Below, piece by piece: positions 1 through 11,205 of a stretch of DNA of 64,000 nucleotides; the stretch's first letter is position 1, and the number at the start of each line of letters is the position of its first letter. The notes beneath the pieces were generated by a model. The model saw only the letters and a list, made by a program, of their open reading frames with translations, made no database searches and had not been told where the DNA came from. Location: positions 608,816,209-608,880,208 of the forward strand of contig NC_081413.1 in the NCBI RefSeq assembly GCF_030272615.1, given 5' to 3'. The stretch comes from Cryptomeria japonica (taxonomy: Eukaryota > Streptophyta > Pinopsida > Cupressales > Cupressaceae). A program made the translations under genes and the position numbers.

Positions 1-1260
1 TCTATTGATAGAATGCCAATGTAAGTGATGATAGACACAATTCTCTTAATTGTTTGTAATATAATCTTAGATGTATCCATTGGATTAACCAAAGGTAAAG
101 TAATAAGATTACGTTTTAAAAGCTATTCCAATACACCATGTGAAGGCTCTTCCAATGTAGTAAATTCTCTAAATTTCTTTAATTTGATACATGATGATCA
201 TCATGAAAGACATCCTCATTTTCCCTATTATCCAAATATCTCAATAATGTAAGCTCACAAACATAAGGAAAATTGATGGAAATATAATGATATGAAAGAG
301 AATCTTGTAATAAAGTACACTCACGTTTACAAACACTAACACATAAATCTAAGAATAAATGACAAGCTTACAAAACAGTTTGATAAATAAAAATAGACTA
401 GTTTGATGAATTTAAGAAATTTCTGAAATTTAATTTTAAATATGCATACATTTGATTGTTTGATGAATCTTGTAATAAATTAAGGTTCATCGATTTTCAA
501 CGGCTTACATGTGATAGATAAGGCTGTAGCTATTTTGGCTCCAAAAACGTCTTATAACTTTCGTGTTATACTATAGTGGGGGACAACGGACATGGCTAAT
601 CCGGCTCCAAAACGACTAACTAACCTTTGTGTTATACACACAGACTCAACTAATTCTGTATAATTTTCGACTTACCCTCATGTTATGCAGAAATTGTGGC
701 GTTTTTAGTGTCAGATTAGCTACAATAAGAAACAGTGGCTACAAAGCTTCTACTGAACCGTGTAACCATTCTGTACCAATTCTACAGTTTTTATTTCATA
801 TTACACTAAAATTATCGCTCATACAATAACATAATTAAATGTCACCCTCAGTATCCATTCATAGAATCTGAGAGAGGGCCGTCTCTACCAAAACACATTT
901 TTAACAATACCAAAAAAAAAAAAAAAAGCGAATTTTATGGACTGCGTAACCAAAGCCGTGGGGAGAAGCACTGACAGAGACAGGAATTGGGGGAAAAGCT
1001 GGAACCTAAATCGAACATAAACAAAACTAAAATTTGAAACCGGACTCTATATTTCCTAGAAGATGACGACATGAATGGATTCCTATAGTGACTTCTAAAA
1101 CTGTACCAGTCCGCAGTAATAAATGCGGTTTCCTCGCACTTATAGCTGAAGCAGGAGCTGGAATTCCCAGTAATAATATATATTTTATTACTTCCTTCCT
1201 CTGCGTATAAATTGGATTCGTCTCTCTCCGTGCAATGCAAGGACGGCTGGTGTCGCCTAA
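1..1260. other. AT-rich intergenic DNA, no gene recognised
   Basis: No convincing coding region is seen. A short imperfect tandem duplication of about 75 bases lies at about 535-640; both copies contain GGCTCCAAAA followed by a stretch ending in GTGTTATAC. The stretch at 1045-1175 resembles 10878-10960 (shared TATTTCCTAGA, GACAT, ATTCCTA and CCCAATAATAAT-like pieces), so it is probably part of a dispersed repeat. The small open frames here lack codon-level or domain evidence. Confidence 0.5.
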
Positions 1261-1275
1261 GGTACACTCTATTTA

Positions 1276-1319
1276 CTCCCACATGCTATGTACATAGATA
1301 ATTCAAACGCTTTATATTA
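1276..1319 (+). promoter_or_regulatory. U6 promoter: USE and TATA box
   Basis: The sequence CTCCCACATGC at 1276-1286 matches the plant snRNA upstream sequence element (consensus RTCCCACATCG) in its TCCCACAT core. A TATA element, TTTATATTA, follows at 1311-1319, about 30 bases before the first U6 nucleotide. The USE-TATA gap is about 24 bases, the short spacing that specifies RNA polymerase III in plant U-snRNA genes. The last bases of the USE differ from consensus, which may weaken it. Confidence 0.85.
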
Positions 1320-1340
1320 TGTTTTGTACAAATAGACACT

Positions 1341-1360
1341 GTCTCTACGGAGACATCCGA

Positions 1361-1392
<32 letters not shown>

Positions 1393-1442
1393 GGTCCCTG
1401 CGCAAGGATGACACGCATGAATCGAGAAATGGTCCAATTTTT
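1341..1442 (+). ncRNA. U6: U6 spliceosomal snRNA
   Basis: U6 is the catalytic snRNA of the spliceosome. This copy is full length (about 102 nt), starts with G at the expected distance from the TATA box and ends in a run of seven T, the Pol III terminator. The ACAGAGA box (1376-1382) that pairs with the 5' splice site and the AGC triad (1388-1390) are intact. The 5' stem-loop differs from the usual plant sequence at three places: one C-to-U, its pairing partner G-to-A, and UUCG to UACG in the loop. Pairing and the UNCG tetraloop class are therefore preserved. Three more differences from canonical plant U6, recalled from memory, lie in GGUCCC and GCAUGAAUCG. Intact promoter, terminator and compensatory change favour a functional or recently functional gene; a diverged pseudogene is possible. 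Confidence 0.93.
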
Positions 1443-1444
1443 TT
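1438..1444 (+). terminator. Pol III oligo-T terminator of U6
   Basis: A run of seven T immediately follows the conserved GGTCCAA 3' end of U6, the standard RNA polymerase III stop signal. Confidence 0.85.
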
Positions 1445-1489
1445 GATAATATCATATGCCCTTTCATTTAACATTTTATTATAAATATA

Positions 1490-2280
1490 TTTGATTGAGT
1501 TTATGTAATAGATATATTTGATAATAATTATATTTGTTGCGTTAATAATCAATTTTAAATTTATTAAGAAAATATATTTGATTGAGTTTATGTATTAGAT
1601 ATATTGATAATAATTATATTTGTTGAGTTAATAATCAATTTTAAATTCATTAAGAAATTTATATCATTTCATTTAACATTTTGTTATAAATATATTTGAT
1701 TGAGTTTATGTAATAGATATATTGATAATAATTATATTTGTTGAGTTAATAATCAATTTTAATTTTATTAAGAAAATATATTTGATTGAGTTTATGTAAT
1801 AGATATATTGATAATAATTATATTTGTTGAGTTAATAATCTATTTTAAATTCATTAAGAAATTTATATCATATGTTCTTTCATTTAAAATTTTGAGAAAT
1901 TTATATAAAATGTTCTTTCATTTAAAATTTTGTTATCAAAATATTTGATTAATTGAGAGTATATGTTTATGTAATAGATATATTGATAATAATTATATTT
2001 GTTCAGCTTATAGTCAATTCCAAGTTCATTAATAAATTTTGTTATTAAAATATTTGATTGATTGAGAGCATGAGTTTATGTAATAGATATATTGATAATA
2101 ATTATATTCGTTGAGTTAATAATCAATTCCAAGTTCATTAAGAAATTTATATCATGTCCTTTTATTTAAAATTTTGTTATAAAAATATTTGATTAATTGA
2201 GATCATAAGTTTATGTAATAGATATATTGATAATAATTAGATTTTTTGAGTTAATAATCAATTTAAAGTTCATTAAGAAG
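1490..2280. repeat. AT-rich tandem/irregular repeat cluster
   Basis: A core beginning GATATATTGATAATAATTA and running on through TTGTTGAGTTAATAATCAA recurs seven times, starting near 1512, 1598, 1713, 1801, 1975, 2088 and 2221. Spacing is uneven (about 86, 115, 88, 174, 113 and 133 bases), so the array looks built by repeated local duplication and deletion. It starts about 50 bases after the U6 terminator. No ORF is supported. Confidence 0.85.
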
Positions 2281-2406
2281 TGATGGTTTGTGTGTAAGAG
2301 GTCTTATAAGTGAATTATTAGGTTCTTAGATGAGTGATGTTCTTCTTCAAGCGTAATTTTATGGATAGATGTCATCATTTTTCTATTGGCACAAAATGAG
2401 TATTCA

Positions 2407-2763
<357 letters not shown>

Positions 2764-3840
2764 CTCGATCATTCCGAGCCACACCTTAGCGATGCTTTCC
2801 CTTGAGCGCTCTAAGTGTGAAAAACTGTCAAACTTTGATGTAGTGTAACACAGATCTCGTGGTACGTATGGATGAGTCGTTTGAACCTACGGGGTCATGT
2901 GGTAGATGACTACAAAAACCTCTTCCGCTTTTGGCCAAGTCAATTCCATTTGCTCGTGGTGTGACTTTTTCTGTCCCATTAAAAAACGTCAAATGCATTT
3001 AGTGCAAGATGGCAAAATAGCACAACTTTTGTTTCGCTCATCATGGCAATGAACCATCAGCGCGAGCACATCAGGGTGGTCGGGTTTATGCTCGGTATGC
3101 CCTTTTTTTGCTCCCCAAGTCGTCCGATCATTCCGAGCCACACCTTAGCGATGCTTTCCCTTGAGCGATCAAAGTGTGAAGAACTGTCAAACTTTGACGT
3201 CACATATCTCGTAGACCAGAGCACGTATAGACAAACCATCTAAATCTACGGGGTTGTGTGATGGGTGCATACAAATACCTCTCTTGCTTTTGGCCAACTC
3301 AATTCCATTTGCACATGCCTAGACTTTTTTTGTCGCATAAAAAACTGTTAGATGCATTCAATGAAAGGTGGCAACATAATGCAAATTTCATTATGCTCGT
3401 CGTGGCCACAAACCGTCAGTGCGATTGCATCCGGGTGGATGGTTTTATGCTAGGTATACCCTTGTTTTTCTCCCCAAGTCACCTGATCATTCTGAGCCAC
3501 ACCCTAGTGACGCTTTCTCTTAAGCGCTCAAAGTGTGAAACAGTCAAAATTTCACGTTGTGTATCTCGGAGCCCATGGCACGCATGCATGACACATTTGA
3601 ACCTATGGATTCGTGTGGTGGGCACCTACAAAAACCTCTCTCGCTTTCAGACAACTCAATTCCATTTGCTCGTGGTGAGACTTTTTCTGTCGCATAAAAA
3701 ACTGTCAAATGCATTCAGTGAAAGGTGGCAACATAGCACCACTTTCATTTTGGTCGTCGTGGGAATGAACCGTCAATGGGAGTGCATCTAGGAGGCCAGG
3801 TTATCGCTAGGTATGGCATTCTTTTAGTCGCCAAGTCGCC
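2764..3840. repeat. Three-copy ~359-bp tandem repeat
   Basis: The motif GATCATTC(C/T)GAGCCACACC recurs at 2767, 3126 and 3485, and a decayed GATCGTG at 3842 marks the end. Periods are 359, 359 and about 357. A second landmark in each unit, CATTTGC followed by ACTTTTT(C/T)TGTC, keeps the same phase (about 2947, 3307, 3664). Copies differ by point changes. The arrangement looks like a small satellite-type array abutting the microsatellite block. The plus-strand ORF at 3258-3791 spans repeat copies and is not credible as a gene. Confidence 0.9.
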
Positions 3841-4559
3841 TGATCGTGATTTTAATTTTTTTTTTAAATACAATGTGATCATTTTGTTTTTAGTGTGAAT
3901 GGCTATAAATAAAAGTTATTTGAATTTTGAAAGTATTTTATAGGGTCCAAATTTAATGTAAGAGTTGACATCTAGGTTGTACTTGAAAGAAAATGAAAAA
4001 CCTAATTAAAAGAGTAATTTCTTTCTTAAGCACATATGTAGACTAGTGCAAAATAAGACTTTCTAACTTAGTCTAACACTAATAAACCAACTCTAACTAA
4101 AGTGAAGAGACTAATTATTGAAACTAAAAATGTAACTAGGATAATGTTACTATTGTTTGTCTCCATGGACTACGACAAAATATAAATTCTAGGCATGAAA
4201 ATAAATATATTTACTAGTTATCAAGTTATGAAGTTGAATTATCGAACACTAATTGATTTCAATTAATAAATACATAATAAGAATTGTATACAAAACCTAT
4301 AGAATATATAATATTTCACATACAAAATGTTTCTACAATTAGAGAAACTCAATTTCAATCATCAAATTTATATATGTGATTTTGGATAATAGTTGTAATA
4401 TGATTTGCATTAACCAAAATAGTCATAAAGTCATAAAATGTCTCATGTTGATAAGAGTATAGCATATATATCCAATACAATGAGACGAGCTTGCCAAAAG
4501 CCATATGGCAATAAAATGTCACATTTACATAATACAAAATATATGCTCAAAAATGCCAT
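3841..4559. other. AT-rich filler
   Basis: AT-rich sequence with no conserved domain, RNA signature or clear repeat that I can recognise. Confidence 0.5.
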
Positions 4560-6577
4560 TCAGGCATACAATAAAGGCCCCTAGTCTACTGATTTCCCAC
4601 CAGCACTAGGAAATAGATCATGAGTTGCCTTCAACTGTCGAGGGGATGGAGATATACACGATGCTGGTGTCTTTCAAATGCGCTCACTAGTCCTCCTTTC
4701 TAGGCTTCTCTGGAGCTCCAATTGATACAATCAAAACTATAAACATCAATATATAATATATATAAAAAAGAATGGTAGAACGACAAATAATAGAACAATT
4801 ACTTACTGCAAACATATAATCACTCTGTTCATCCACAATGGGGGGACGATCATGCTCATGAGTGACAAGGCCCTACAACAAGCATTATTAAATAGAAATT
4901 AAATTACATACAAGTATCATTACAATTTTCAATATAGACGATTAAAAGAATAATTGAAATGTACTAATTTGTCTCATACCTCTGTCAAAGCTTCTGAATA
5001 TGCTACTGCTGCAACATCACCACGATCCAATGTATCTTGAACATCGAAAGGAGTATCTGATGTCAACAACTGAAAATGAAACAATAACTATTATTCAATT
5101 ATCAAAACTACTAAACTTGTTTTACCACACTGTTAATGAAAAAGGTTACCTCAGTGTAAGTGCCTCAATGAACTTCACTGCGAGGTATCGATGTTGAAGC
5201 TTCAACACCAAACTATTTGACATCCAAAGTGGCTTATGAGAAAACCATTCATCTAATGTGGACTATTCACATGTAAAAGTTTAATTATTTATTGGAAACC
5301 TACTCGATCACTCGATGGTGTTGTGTAAAACGTGGTTGGGGAAATGTCACAGATAGTAAAAACACTTTGACCCTACATTTTTATCACAATCATTGTACTA
5401 ATTTAGTTATTATAACACTTCAAAATAAAATTTAATAAACAAAATTAAATGAAGTTGCAAAAATTTACCTGGGTATCAATGCCGAATGTCTCACTCAGCA
5501 GAGACTCTATCATGACCATATTATCTGTAGCAGATGGTTGTTGTGTAGGTGCATGCTAACTACTATGAGGCTAATAAGTGCAAAGGGCCCCACATTACAA
5601 ACAATAGTGAGATGGAACTCGAGGCCTATAATATTCATCTGCATCAACATGTACTAGAGGCTCGACATACTATATGCGGGTCTGAGTCAATGAGCTAATG
5701 GACTCTAAGGTATCCACCTTGACACTATCCTTCACAATGGAAGGAACAGTCACGTGCTCCACCATAGGTCTACCCAAGGGTCTTGGTGCTAGGTTTAGGT
5801 CACGGTGTGCCCCTGCTCTATCATGTGATGATCCCCCACCCCTACCTTGAAAATTTAGATAATCAAAATAGTTAGGGATCTCATTGAGGACAAACTCACA
5901 ATAGAGTTTCTTCAAAAAGTACTGAGGCACCTCATGATTATTACATGGTGGTTGATCAAAAACCATCCACCACCTATCCCAAAAGTTATTCCTTATCCCT
6001 TCGTGGTGGCACCAATGGATAGGAAACCTCCTACATCTAGGCTATAAGGGTTGATTGGTTCTAGGGTCCGTGAAAAGTGCACACGGGTCAACTTTGTTTA
6101 TTTTCTTTTTCTTTACTGCAACATATGATAACTTGTTTGCATAAAATTGTTTTTGTTCTTCTCTTTTGTTGGACCACATATTAATTTGACCACTCACTGA
6201 ACCTACATGGGGTACAATAGATTGTAGCGACTCCGCAAGGCTTGTCCTATGAGAGGTTGTGGAATTAGGATCTTTCAGCCTATTTATCAACTCCTCAAGT
6301 TGGTTTTTGTTGTTTTCAATTTGCCCTAATATATTTTCTTCTATTCTCGGGGGATGTCTAGGAATTGGGGGAGGGGTTGGTTATGTCCCTTCTTCAGAAG
6401 GCTCTTCATGAGGAGGTGGTGGTGGGTTTTCAACATTTTCAGATGGATTTTGATTTCCTGAAATTTAAAACAACTTTCAATTTAAATACCTAATTTAATC
6501 CATATTTTAAACAAAAATTAGAGAGTAAAAAAATAGAAATACATACCTCTTTGACCCCCTCGACGCCGTGGTGCCAT
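4560..6577 (-). pseudogene. Multi-exon gene remnant of unknown family
   Basis: Reading the minus strand, a start codon at 6577 opens a short first exon with an Arg-rich beginning (MAPRRRGGQRG) that ends at a GTATGT donor (exon to 6547). A CAG acceptor at 6460-6458 opens a long second exon (6457 to about 5469) encoding a Pro/Glu-rich region, a stretch with RRFPIHW and FWDRWW, and a Ser/Thr-rich end closing at CAG|GTAAAT. Further coding-like exons are 5262-5150 (contains LDEWFSHKPLW), 5069-4980 (TSDTPFDVQDTLDRGD), 4872-4807 (GLVTHEHDRPPIVDEQ) and about 4722-4560. Each of the last internal exons is bounded by GT-AG signals (GAG|GTAACC, GAG|GTATGA, GCA|GTAAGT). At least three in-frame stops in exon 2 and more in the last exon break it. 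I do not recognise the family; a transposase-type mobile gene or an orphan host gene are both possible. Confidence 0.55.
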
Positions 6578-6589
6578 TTTGATGAAGAT

Positions 6590-7420
6590 CTCACACTGCT
6601 GGAAGCCAAAATTATGTCCCTATTTGGCATGCACGGTCTGGAAGGCGAGATGCAAGTCAAAACGCAGGTTTAGCAGAATATGGTTTCCAAAATGCGATTT
6701 TCTAACTTTTAAATATGTGCTTTCATATTTGGTACACGCCAAATAAGGCATGCGCCAAATGGGTTGTTGGGGACCAAAAAGTTTTTTGACATCTTTTTGG
6801 TCCCCCCATCTTGGTGCATACACCCTGGAAGCTAATTTTTAGTAAGTTTAAACTTGAGTACATAAATTAGTAAGCTTCTTAGATATGTGGAACTCTAAAG
6901 ATAAATCATTTAAATTCTACAACCAAGCTCCCAAATAAATTAGGATTGATAATGTGTTTATAGCCATAATGCCGAGAGGCAAGAAACCTAACAATTAGTG
7001 TAGGCCATTTTTTTTATTTAACTTAACCTTGAAAAAATATATGTCAAATACTAAAATTAAAATTTGAGTATATTAGATTTGCTTGGGATTTTATGAATGT
7101 GAGAATGTACCAATGAGATTTGACCATGTGTTCCCATACCAAATTTGATGGCTAAACTCATGTTAAATATTTTCTTAAGACCCAACTCTCCAATGTCACC
7201 ATCTCTTAAGATAAAATAAGGAAATTTTAAGGCGTAGCTCCATGAATGCCTCAAGTCAATGATATTAACAAAAATAAGAATCCATGTATGTGGACCTAAG
7301 ATATAATTTAATGACTTTTAATAGGGATTTATTGATGTTGTAAGAATATATTCCTTTATATAGTTTGGGCAAAAATTTAAGAAGTTAAATTAAATAAACA
7401 CTCTACATTTTCCTAAGTCC
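6590..7420. other. Non-coding stretch upstream of the gene remnant
   Basis: Contains repeated partial words (GGCATGC, GGTCTGGAAG/CCCTGGAAG, TTTGG around 6600-6840), possibly the decayed promoter or terminal region of the multi-exon remnant. The rest is AT-rich, with no recognisable gene. Confidence 0.35.
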
Positions 7421-7421
7421 A

Positions 7422-7525
7422 TTGGGCTTGGAATCGAGCATGAAGCCATTTTTGTGGGTGCTCCGCCCCCCCACAGATGTAGGTTCTGATGCCCTTCAAG
7501 ATTTTCTGCCTCTGGGATTAAAATC
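7422..7525 (+). pseudogene. UGT gene fragment
   Basis: About 100 bases closely match the middle of the UGT pseudogene at about 14603-14700. Both contain AGCATGAAGCCATTTTTGTG, GGGTGCTCC, ACAGATGTAGGTTCT and GATTTTCTGCC. The matching peptide region includes KPFLWVL and DFLPQG. Nothing else of the UGT reading frame flanks it, but the sequence at 7645-7760 resembles the region downstream of the UGT pseudogene (15745-15870). This is a broken duplicate of that locus with the PSPG-box region deleted. Confidence 0.85.
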
Positions 7526-8335
7526 TCTGTAGAATAATTTGTAAGGACAAAAAGAAAGAAGGGCTAAAATCTCTTTTAAATTATGATATTTGCAGGCTGA
7601 AAGTGGGTTTGTAGGTATGATATGAGTGTTAAAATGGATTGTTCATGCTACATATGAACATGTACATCATGCAATATTGAAATGACAAGAAATGTGTGTG
7701 AACAAAAGTTATTTCTATCATTGGGTAATTCTTATAAGATTGTATACAATAATACTAACAATTTTGTATACACTCATTTGTATATATACTAGCATATTAA
7801 TATTTTTTTTAAAATATGTAAAATATGTTCAAAGATATCAAATTTCAAAATATTACATTCATAATATTTAATATTGTCAATAATATTTATACAAAATTAA
7901 AATGATTGAAATATTTTTTTTCTTCCTTTTAATTTAAATAATTTTGCAATAGTTTTATTGTCATTAAATACTATACACAAAATTAAAACAATTGAAATAC
8001 AAATTTCTTTGAATTTTTATTTATAAATTTCTCCTAAAAAATTATTTCATATATTAAATATTTTCAAACATCTTGAAATATTAAGTGACAAAACATATAT
8101 AAATTCTATTAAAATGATAACAAAACTATTGCAAAATAATATTAAAAAAAATAAAAATAAATTAAGTTCTAATGTTTATGGTGTATCCTTCACAAAGATA
8201 TGTATTAACGGAGAGAAAAATTTGAAGACTTATGAGCAAAATTCACATGAAAGGTAATGATCATGGTTTATGACCATAATAATAATAATAATGTACTAAA
8301 GTTCTGAAAGATCATTTTCTTTTAAATCCACCCCT
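7526..8335. other. AT-rich DNA with a piece of the duplicated UGT 3' flank
   Basis: Positions 7645-7760 share CAATATTGAAATGACAAG, TGTGTGAACAAAA and TTATTTCTA(T/C)CATT with 15745-15870. The remainder (7780-8330) is very AT-rich without recognisable genes. Confidence 0.6.
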
Positions 8336-8517
8336 CAGTCTTTGGCTCTTAGCTGAAGAGGTTCAGTCTATTGGCTCATGCTCTCGTATCGGGTGGAAAA
8401 AAATACTTTGTGAAGGCCCTCGCTGGGCTGGGAGCTCGTGGGCTTCGTGCCCTTGCTGGGCTATTATGCTCGCAAGTCTCGACCTCCATAAAAAATAAAA
8501 ATAAATAAATAAATAAA
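8336..8517 (+). mobile_element. Possible short retroposon with (AAAT)n tail
   Basis: A GC-richer block (TAGCTGAAGAGG resembles a Pol III A box; repeated CTGGGCT/GTGGGCT words) ends in an A-rich tail with (AAAT)n repeats at about 8490-8517, a pattern seen at 3' ends of SINEs. No clear B box or target-site duplication was found, so the call is weak. Confidence 0.35.
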
Positions 8518-8969
8518 TCGCTCTAACTTCATGATTTCCCCAAACGAAACGTTCAAGATTTGTTCTTTTACATAATTCTTAGAACAAAGATCTTATTTTA
8601 AGTCATATGCTTGCTTGTGATTAGCTATGGATTCTAAAGTTTCATCTACTATTGTGATATTCAATTTAGTCATTCTTCTCTTTCTATATGATCTTGTGTG
8701 TTCACTTGGGACTTATTTCCACCTCAAGAATCTCCATTAAAAGATTACAAAATAAAGAGATGTTTTAATTTAATTAAAGAATACAATTTCTTCATACAAT
8801 TTGCTCAAATGACCACACTCTCATTTCCTTTAGGATATGAATATGGCTTGCTTGTTTTATGCTTGAATCCAGATTTGTAAACAATTAGTTTTGCTAAGCA
8901 ATTCAAAGGATATACACACAATTTTTGTTTTAAATAATGTTATTGCATATTTGTGATGATATTATATAT

Positions 8970-9925
8970 TAAAGTTCTGAATTAAGTATGCTTTCAATTT
9001 TTATTGAGAAATGTTAAATCATATAGAAACTCTTAAAAATTTATTGAAAAAAACATGTAATTGAAGAAAAGAATTCTCTTTGAATTTTATAGGTTTAATT
9101 TTCTTTATGTTGAGTGAGTGATACTTTTGCATGATTAATAAAATTGTAAAAGTCTATTAAACATATTTAAGGATATGTTAAACCATTTTTTTCTATAGAT
9201 GAAATGTTTCATATTAAAATATGATTTTCTAAATTTTAGATATGGATATCATGTTTTTGGTCTTATTTTTTGCTTCATGATATTTTGAATTTTTTTGAAT
9301 TAGGATAAGAACTCTAAAAATTGAAGTAAATTAGAATCGTACTTGTCCATTCAAAATTGGTCAATGTAAAGTATTACATGTGAATAACACTTATTGAGAT
9401 AAAATTAATTGAATATTTGTTATAAAGAAGAACCAATTATATTGTTGTCATACTTATCAACATCCATACACATTTGAAAACTATCATAATAACACTCTAT
9501 GTCCATCTCTAATTGCCTAGTCCTATTTTCAACACTAAATTGACAATGAATCCAATACAAAAACAAATTTAAAATTATATTCTAATTTTCACCTCTTATT
9601 AAGCATAATAAATATTCAAATAATAAAACAAGATAAGTTTATTAGAACTCTATTATTGCAAGTAGATTTGACTTATGGATGAGATGTGGTTGGTTGAAGT
9701 CTTGATTGCATTTACATGGACACTAAGGATCTATCTAGAAAATCAATAGTGGACAATAGATGAGAAGAATTTCTTTGGACCAAAGAGAAGATAAATAATC
9801 AACATTAAGTTTATTATGAACTAAGCATGGGATTCTTTGATTGAAAACATAAAAAATCTTAAATTAAGAATCAAAATGGGAGGGAAATTGAATTAGTTGA
9901 TTAGTTGTAACTAGAAATGGTAGGG
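8970..9925. repeat. Diverged duplicate of 37615-39035 (empty TRIM site)
   Basis: This block matches 37615-39035 in the same orientation over many landmarks: TTGAGTGAGTGATA, GAAATGTTTCAT, TTGTCCATTCAAAATTGGTC, AACACTTATTGAGATAAA, TATAAAGAAGAACCAATTAT, AATAATAAAACAAGA and ATGGGAGGGAAATTGAATTA. The copy here lacks the 366-bp TRIM insertion found in the other copy and so records the empty site near 9632. No coding potential is seen. Confidence 0.85.
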
Positions 9926-10280
9926 GAATATAGGTATAGTAAGAGAATTATTTAATTAGATATGTCATTGCGTTAGAATAATTAAATAATATTTATTTAA
10001 TTAGATGATAATAATTTGTATTAATTAAATAATATATTTATTTGATTAAACAATGGAGACAAAATATTAGTAAGTAACAATATTTATTTTATTGGTCACT
10101 GATTTTCATAGCTCTTGTGTATCATTGTTTTGTTATGATTGTAATGTATATGACTATCAATGTGATGATGTGGCACCTTTTTTGTGCTATGACCATTTCA
10201 TATAAAATATTATTTTAGCAATGTGTTGATGGATGCATTATTTGATAAGTGCCCTTTTCAATTGTTGTTTCATGTAAGAT
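9926..10280. other. AT-rich filler
   Basis: No gene or RNA is recognised. The last 20 bases hold the left target-site copy of the SINE that follows. Confidence 0.5.
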
Positions 10281-10593
10281 AACTATAGAATATAATTATG
10301 TCCAAGGGGTTGAGCTTAACTGGTTAAAACACTGGGTTCTCATTGTGGAGACCCAAGTTCAATTCCCAATAGGGACATCTAAAATAAAATTCTAAGTTGT
10401 GACTCTTGACCTTCCAAAGGATGGGGAAGGTCTTGGGGTCAATCTAATCAAACATAATAATAATAATAATTCAAAGATATGTAATGGGGATGGGGCCCCC
10501 TACTGTGGCCCCACTGGTTCATAGCTCCAGTCAAAAGCTATTCAGGCTTCGGCCAATTACCTATAAAAAAACAAAACTATAGAATATAATTAT
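10281..10593 (+). mobile_element. tRNA-derived SINE with perfect 19-bp TSD
   Basis: The body (10300-10574, about 275 bp) begins with a tRNA-like head containing an A box (TGAGCTTAACTGG, 10311-10323) and a B box (AGTTCAATTCC, 10356-10366) 33 bases apart, the internal Pol III promoter layout of SINEs. A non-tRNA body with a GGGGCCCC-containing segment follows and it ends in a short A-rich tail. Identical 19-base copies of AACTATAGAATATAATTAT flank it at 10281-10299 and 10575-10593, which fixes both ends. The perfect duplication implies a fairly recent insertion compared with the other elements here. Confidence 0.93.
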
Positions 10594-11020
10594 ACTGAAA
10601 CGGTAACTAACAAACATACCTTATGAACATGCCATATAAACCTATAAGATAGAGAAATTATTAATTATTAATTATATTAAGAAGAGTAATTTTTGAATAT
10701 TTATATTTTGATAATTAGATAAATGTTAGAGATTTCCAAAATAAATTCAAAGTGTGCATAATAAGTCTCTTAATCTAAAGCTCAATGATTTCTCAATAAA
10801 GAATCATGTTTAGGTTGTTTATTTTGTCATTAATGTAAGCTGAAATATAAGATAGATGTAAACAAATAATTTATTTTTTATATTTCCTAGATGATGGTGA
10901 CATGGACTCATTCCTAAAATGTAGTCTTGGCAAACTATGCAAGTTCCCAATAATAATGAGTTGAATGACTTTTATTTAGAAGGTGATGGAGGAACATGAA
11001 TTGCTTACCATATAATTTTT
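10594..11020. other. AT-rich filler with a dispersed repeat fragment
   Basis: Positions 10878-10960 resemble 1045-1175. No gene is recognised. Confidence 0.45.
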
Positions 11021-11024
11021 TATT

Positions 11025-11205
11025 ATTATCTCGGGAGTATCTTGTGACCCTGCCCAGTGTCCTCGATTCGTGAGGCGAGACTAGTCTCCTGAGGATGCAT
11101 GAAGTCCCGCGCATTAGGTGAATCCGGGCAGAGAGTCAAACCCGGGACCAATGGGGAGCAAACCCACAACCCAAACCAACTCTATGACCCATGTGGGCAA
11201 CCGTA
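11025..11205 (-). mobile_element. Second tRNA-derived SINE, antisense
   Basis: On the minus strand, an A-box-like TCATAGAGTTGG (11187-11176) is followed 32 bases later by a B-box-like GGTTTGACTCT (11143-11133), with a GC-rich body and a TAATAAT/A-rich end toward 11025. Spacing matches the SINE at 10300. Flanks ACCATATAATTT and ACCGTATAAATTT could be a decayed target-site duplication, which would make this copy older. Confidence 0.75.

Noticed and set aside
1286-1552. Minus-strand ORF across U6
   Set aside because: It is antisense to a well-supported snRNA gene and has no domain.
3258-3791. 177-codon plus-strand ORF
   Set aside because: It follows the 359-bp tandem repeat and encodes internally repeated nonsense-type peptide rather than a conserved protein.
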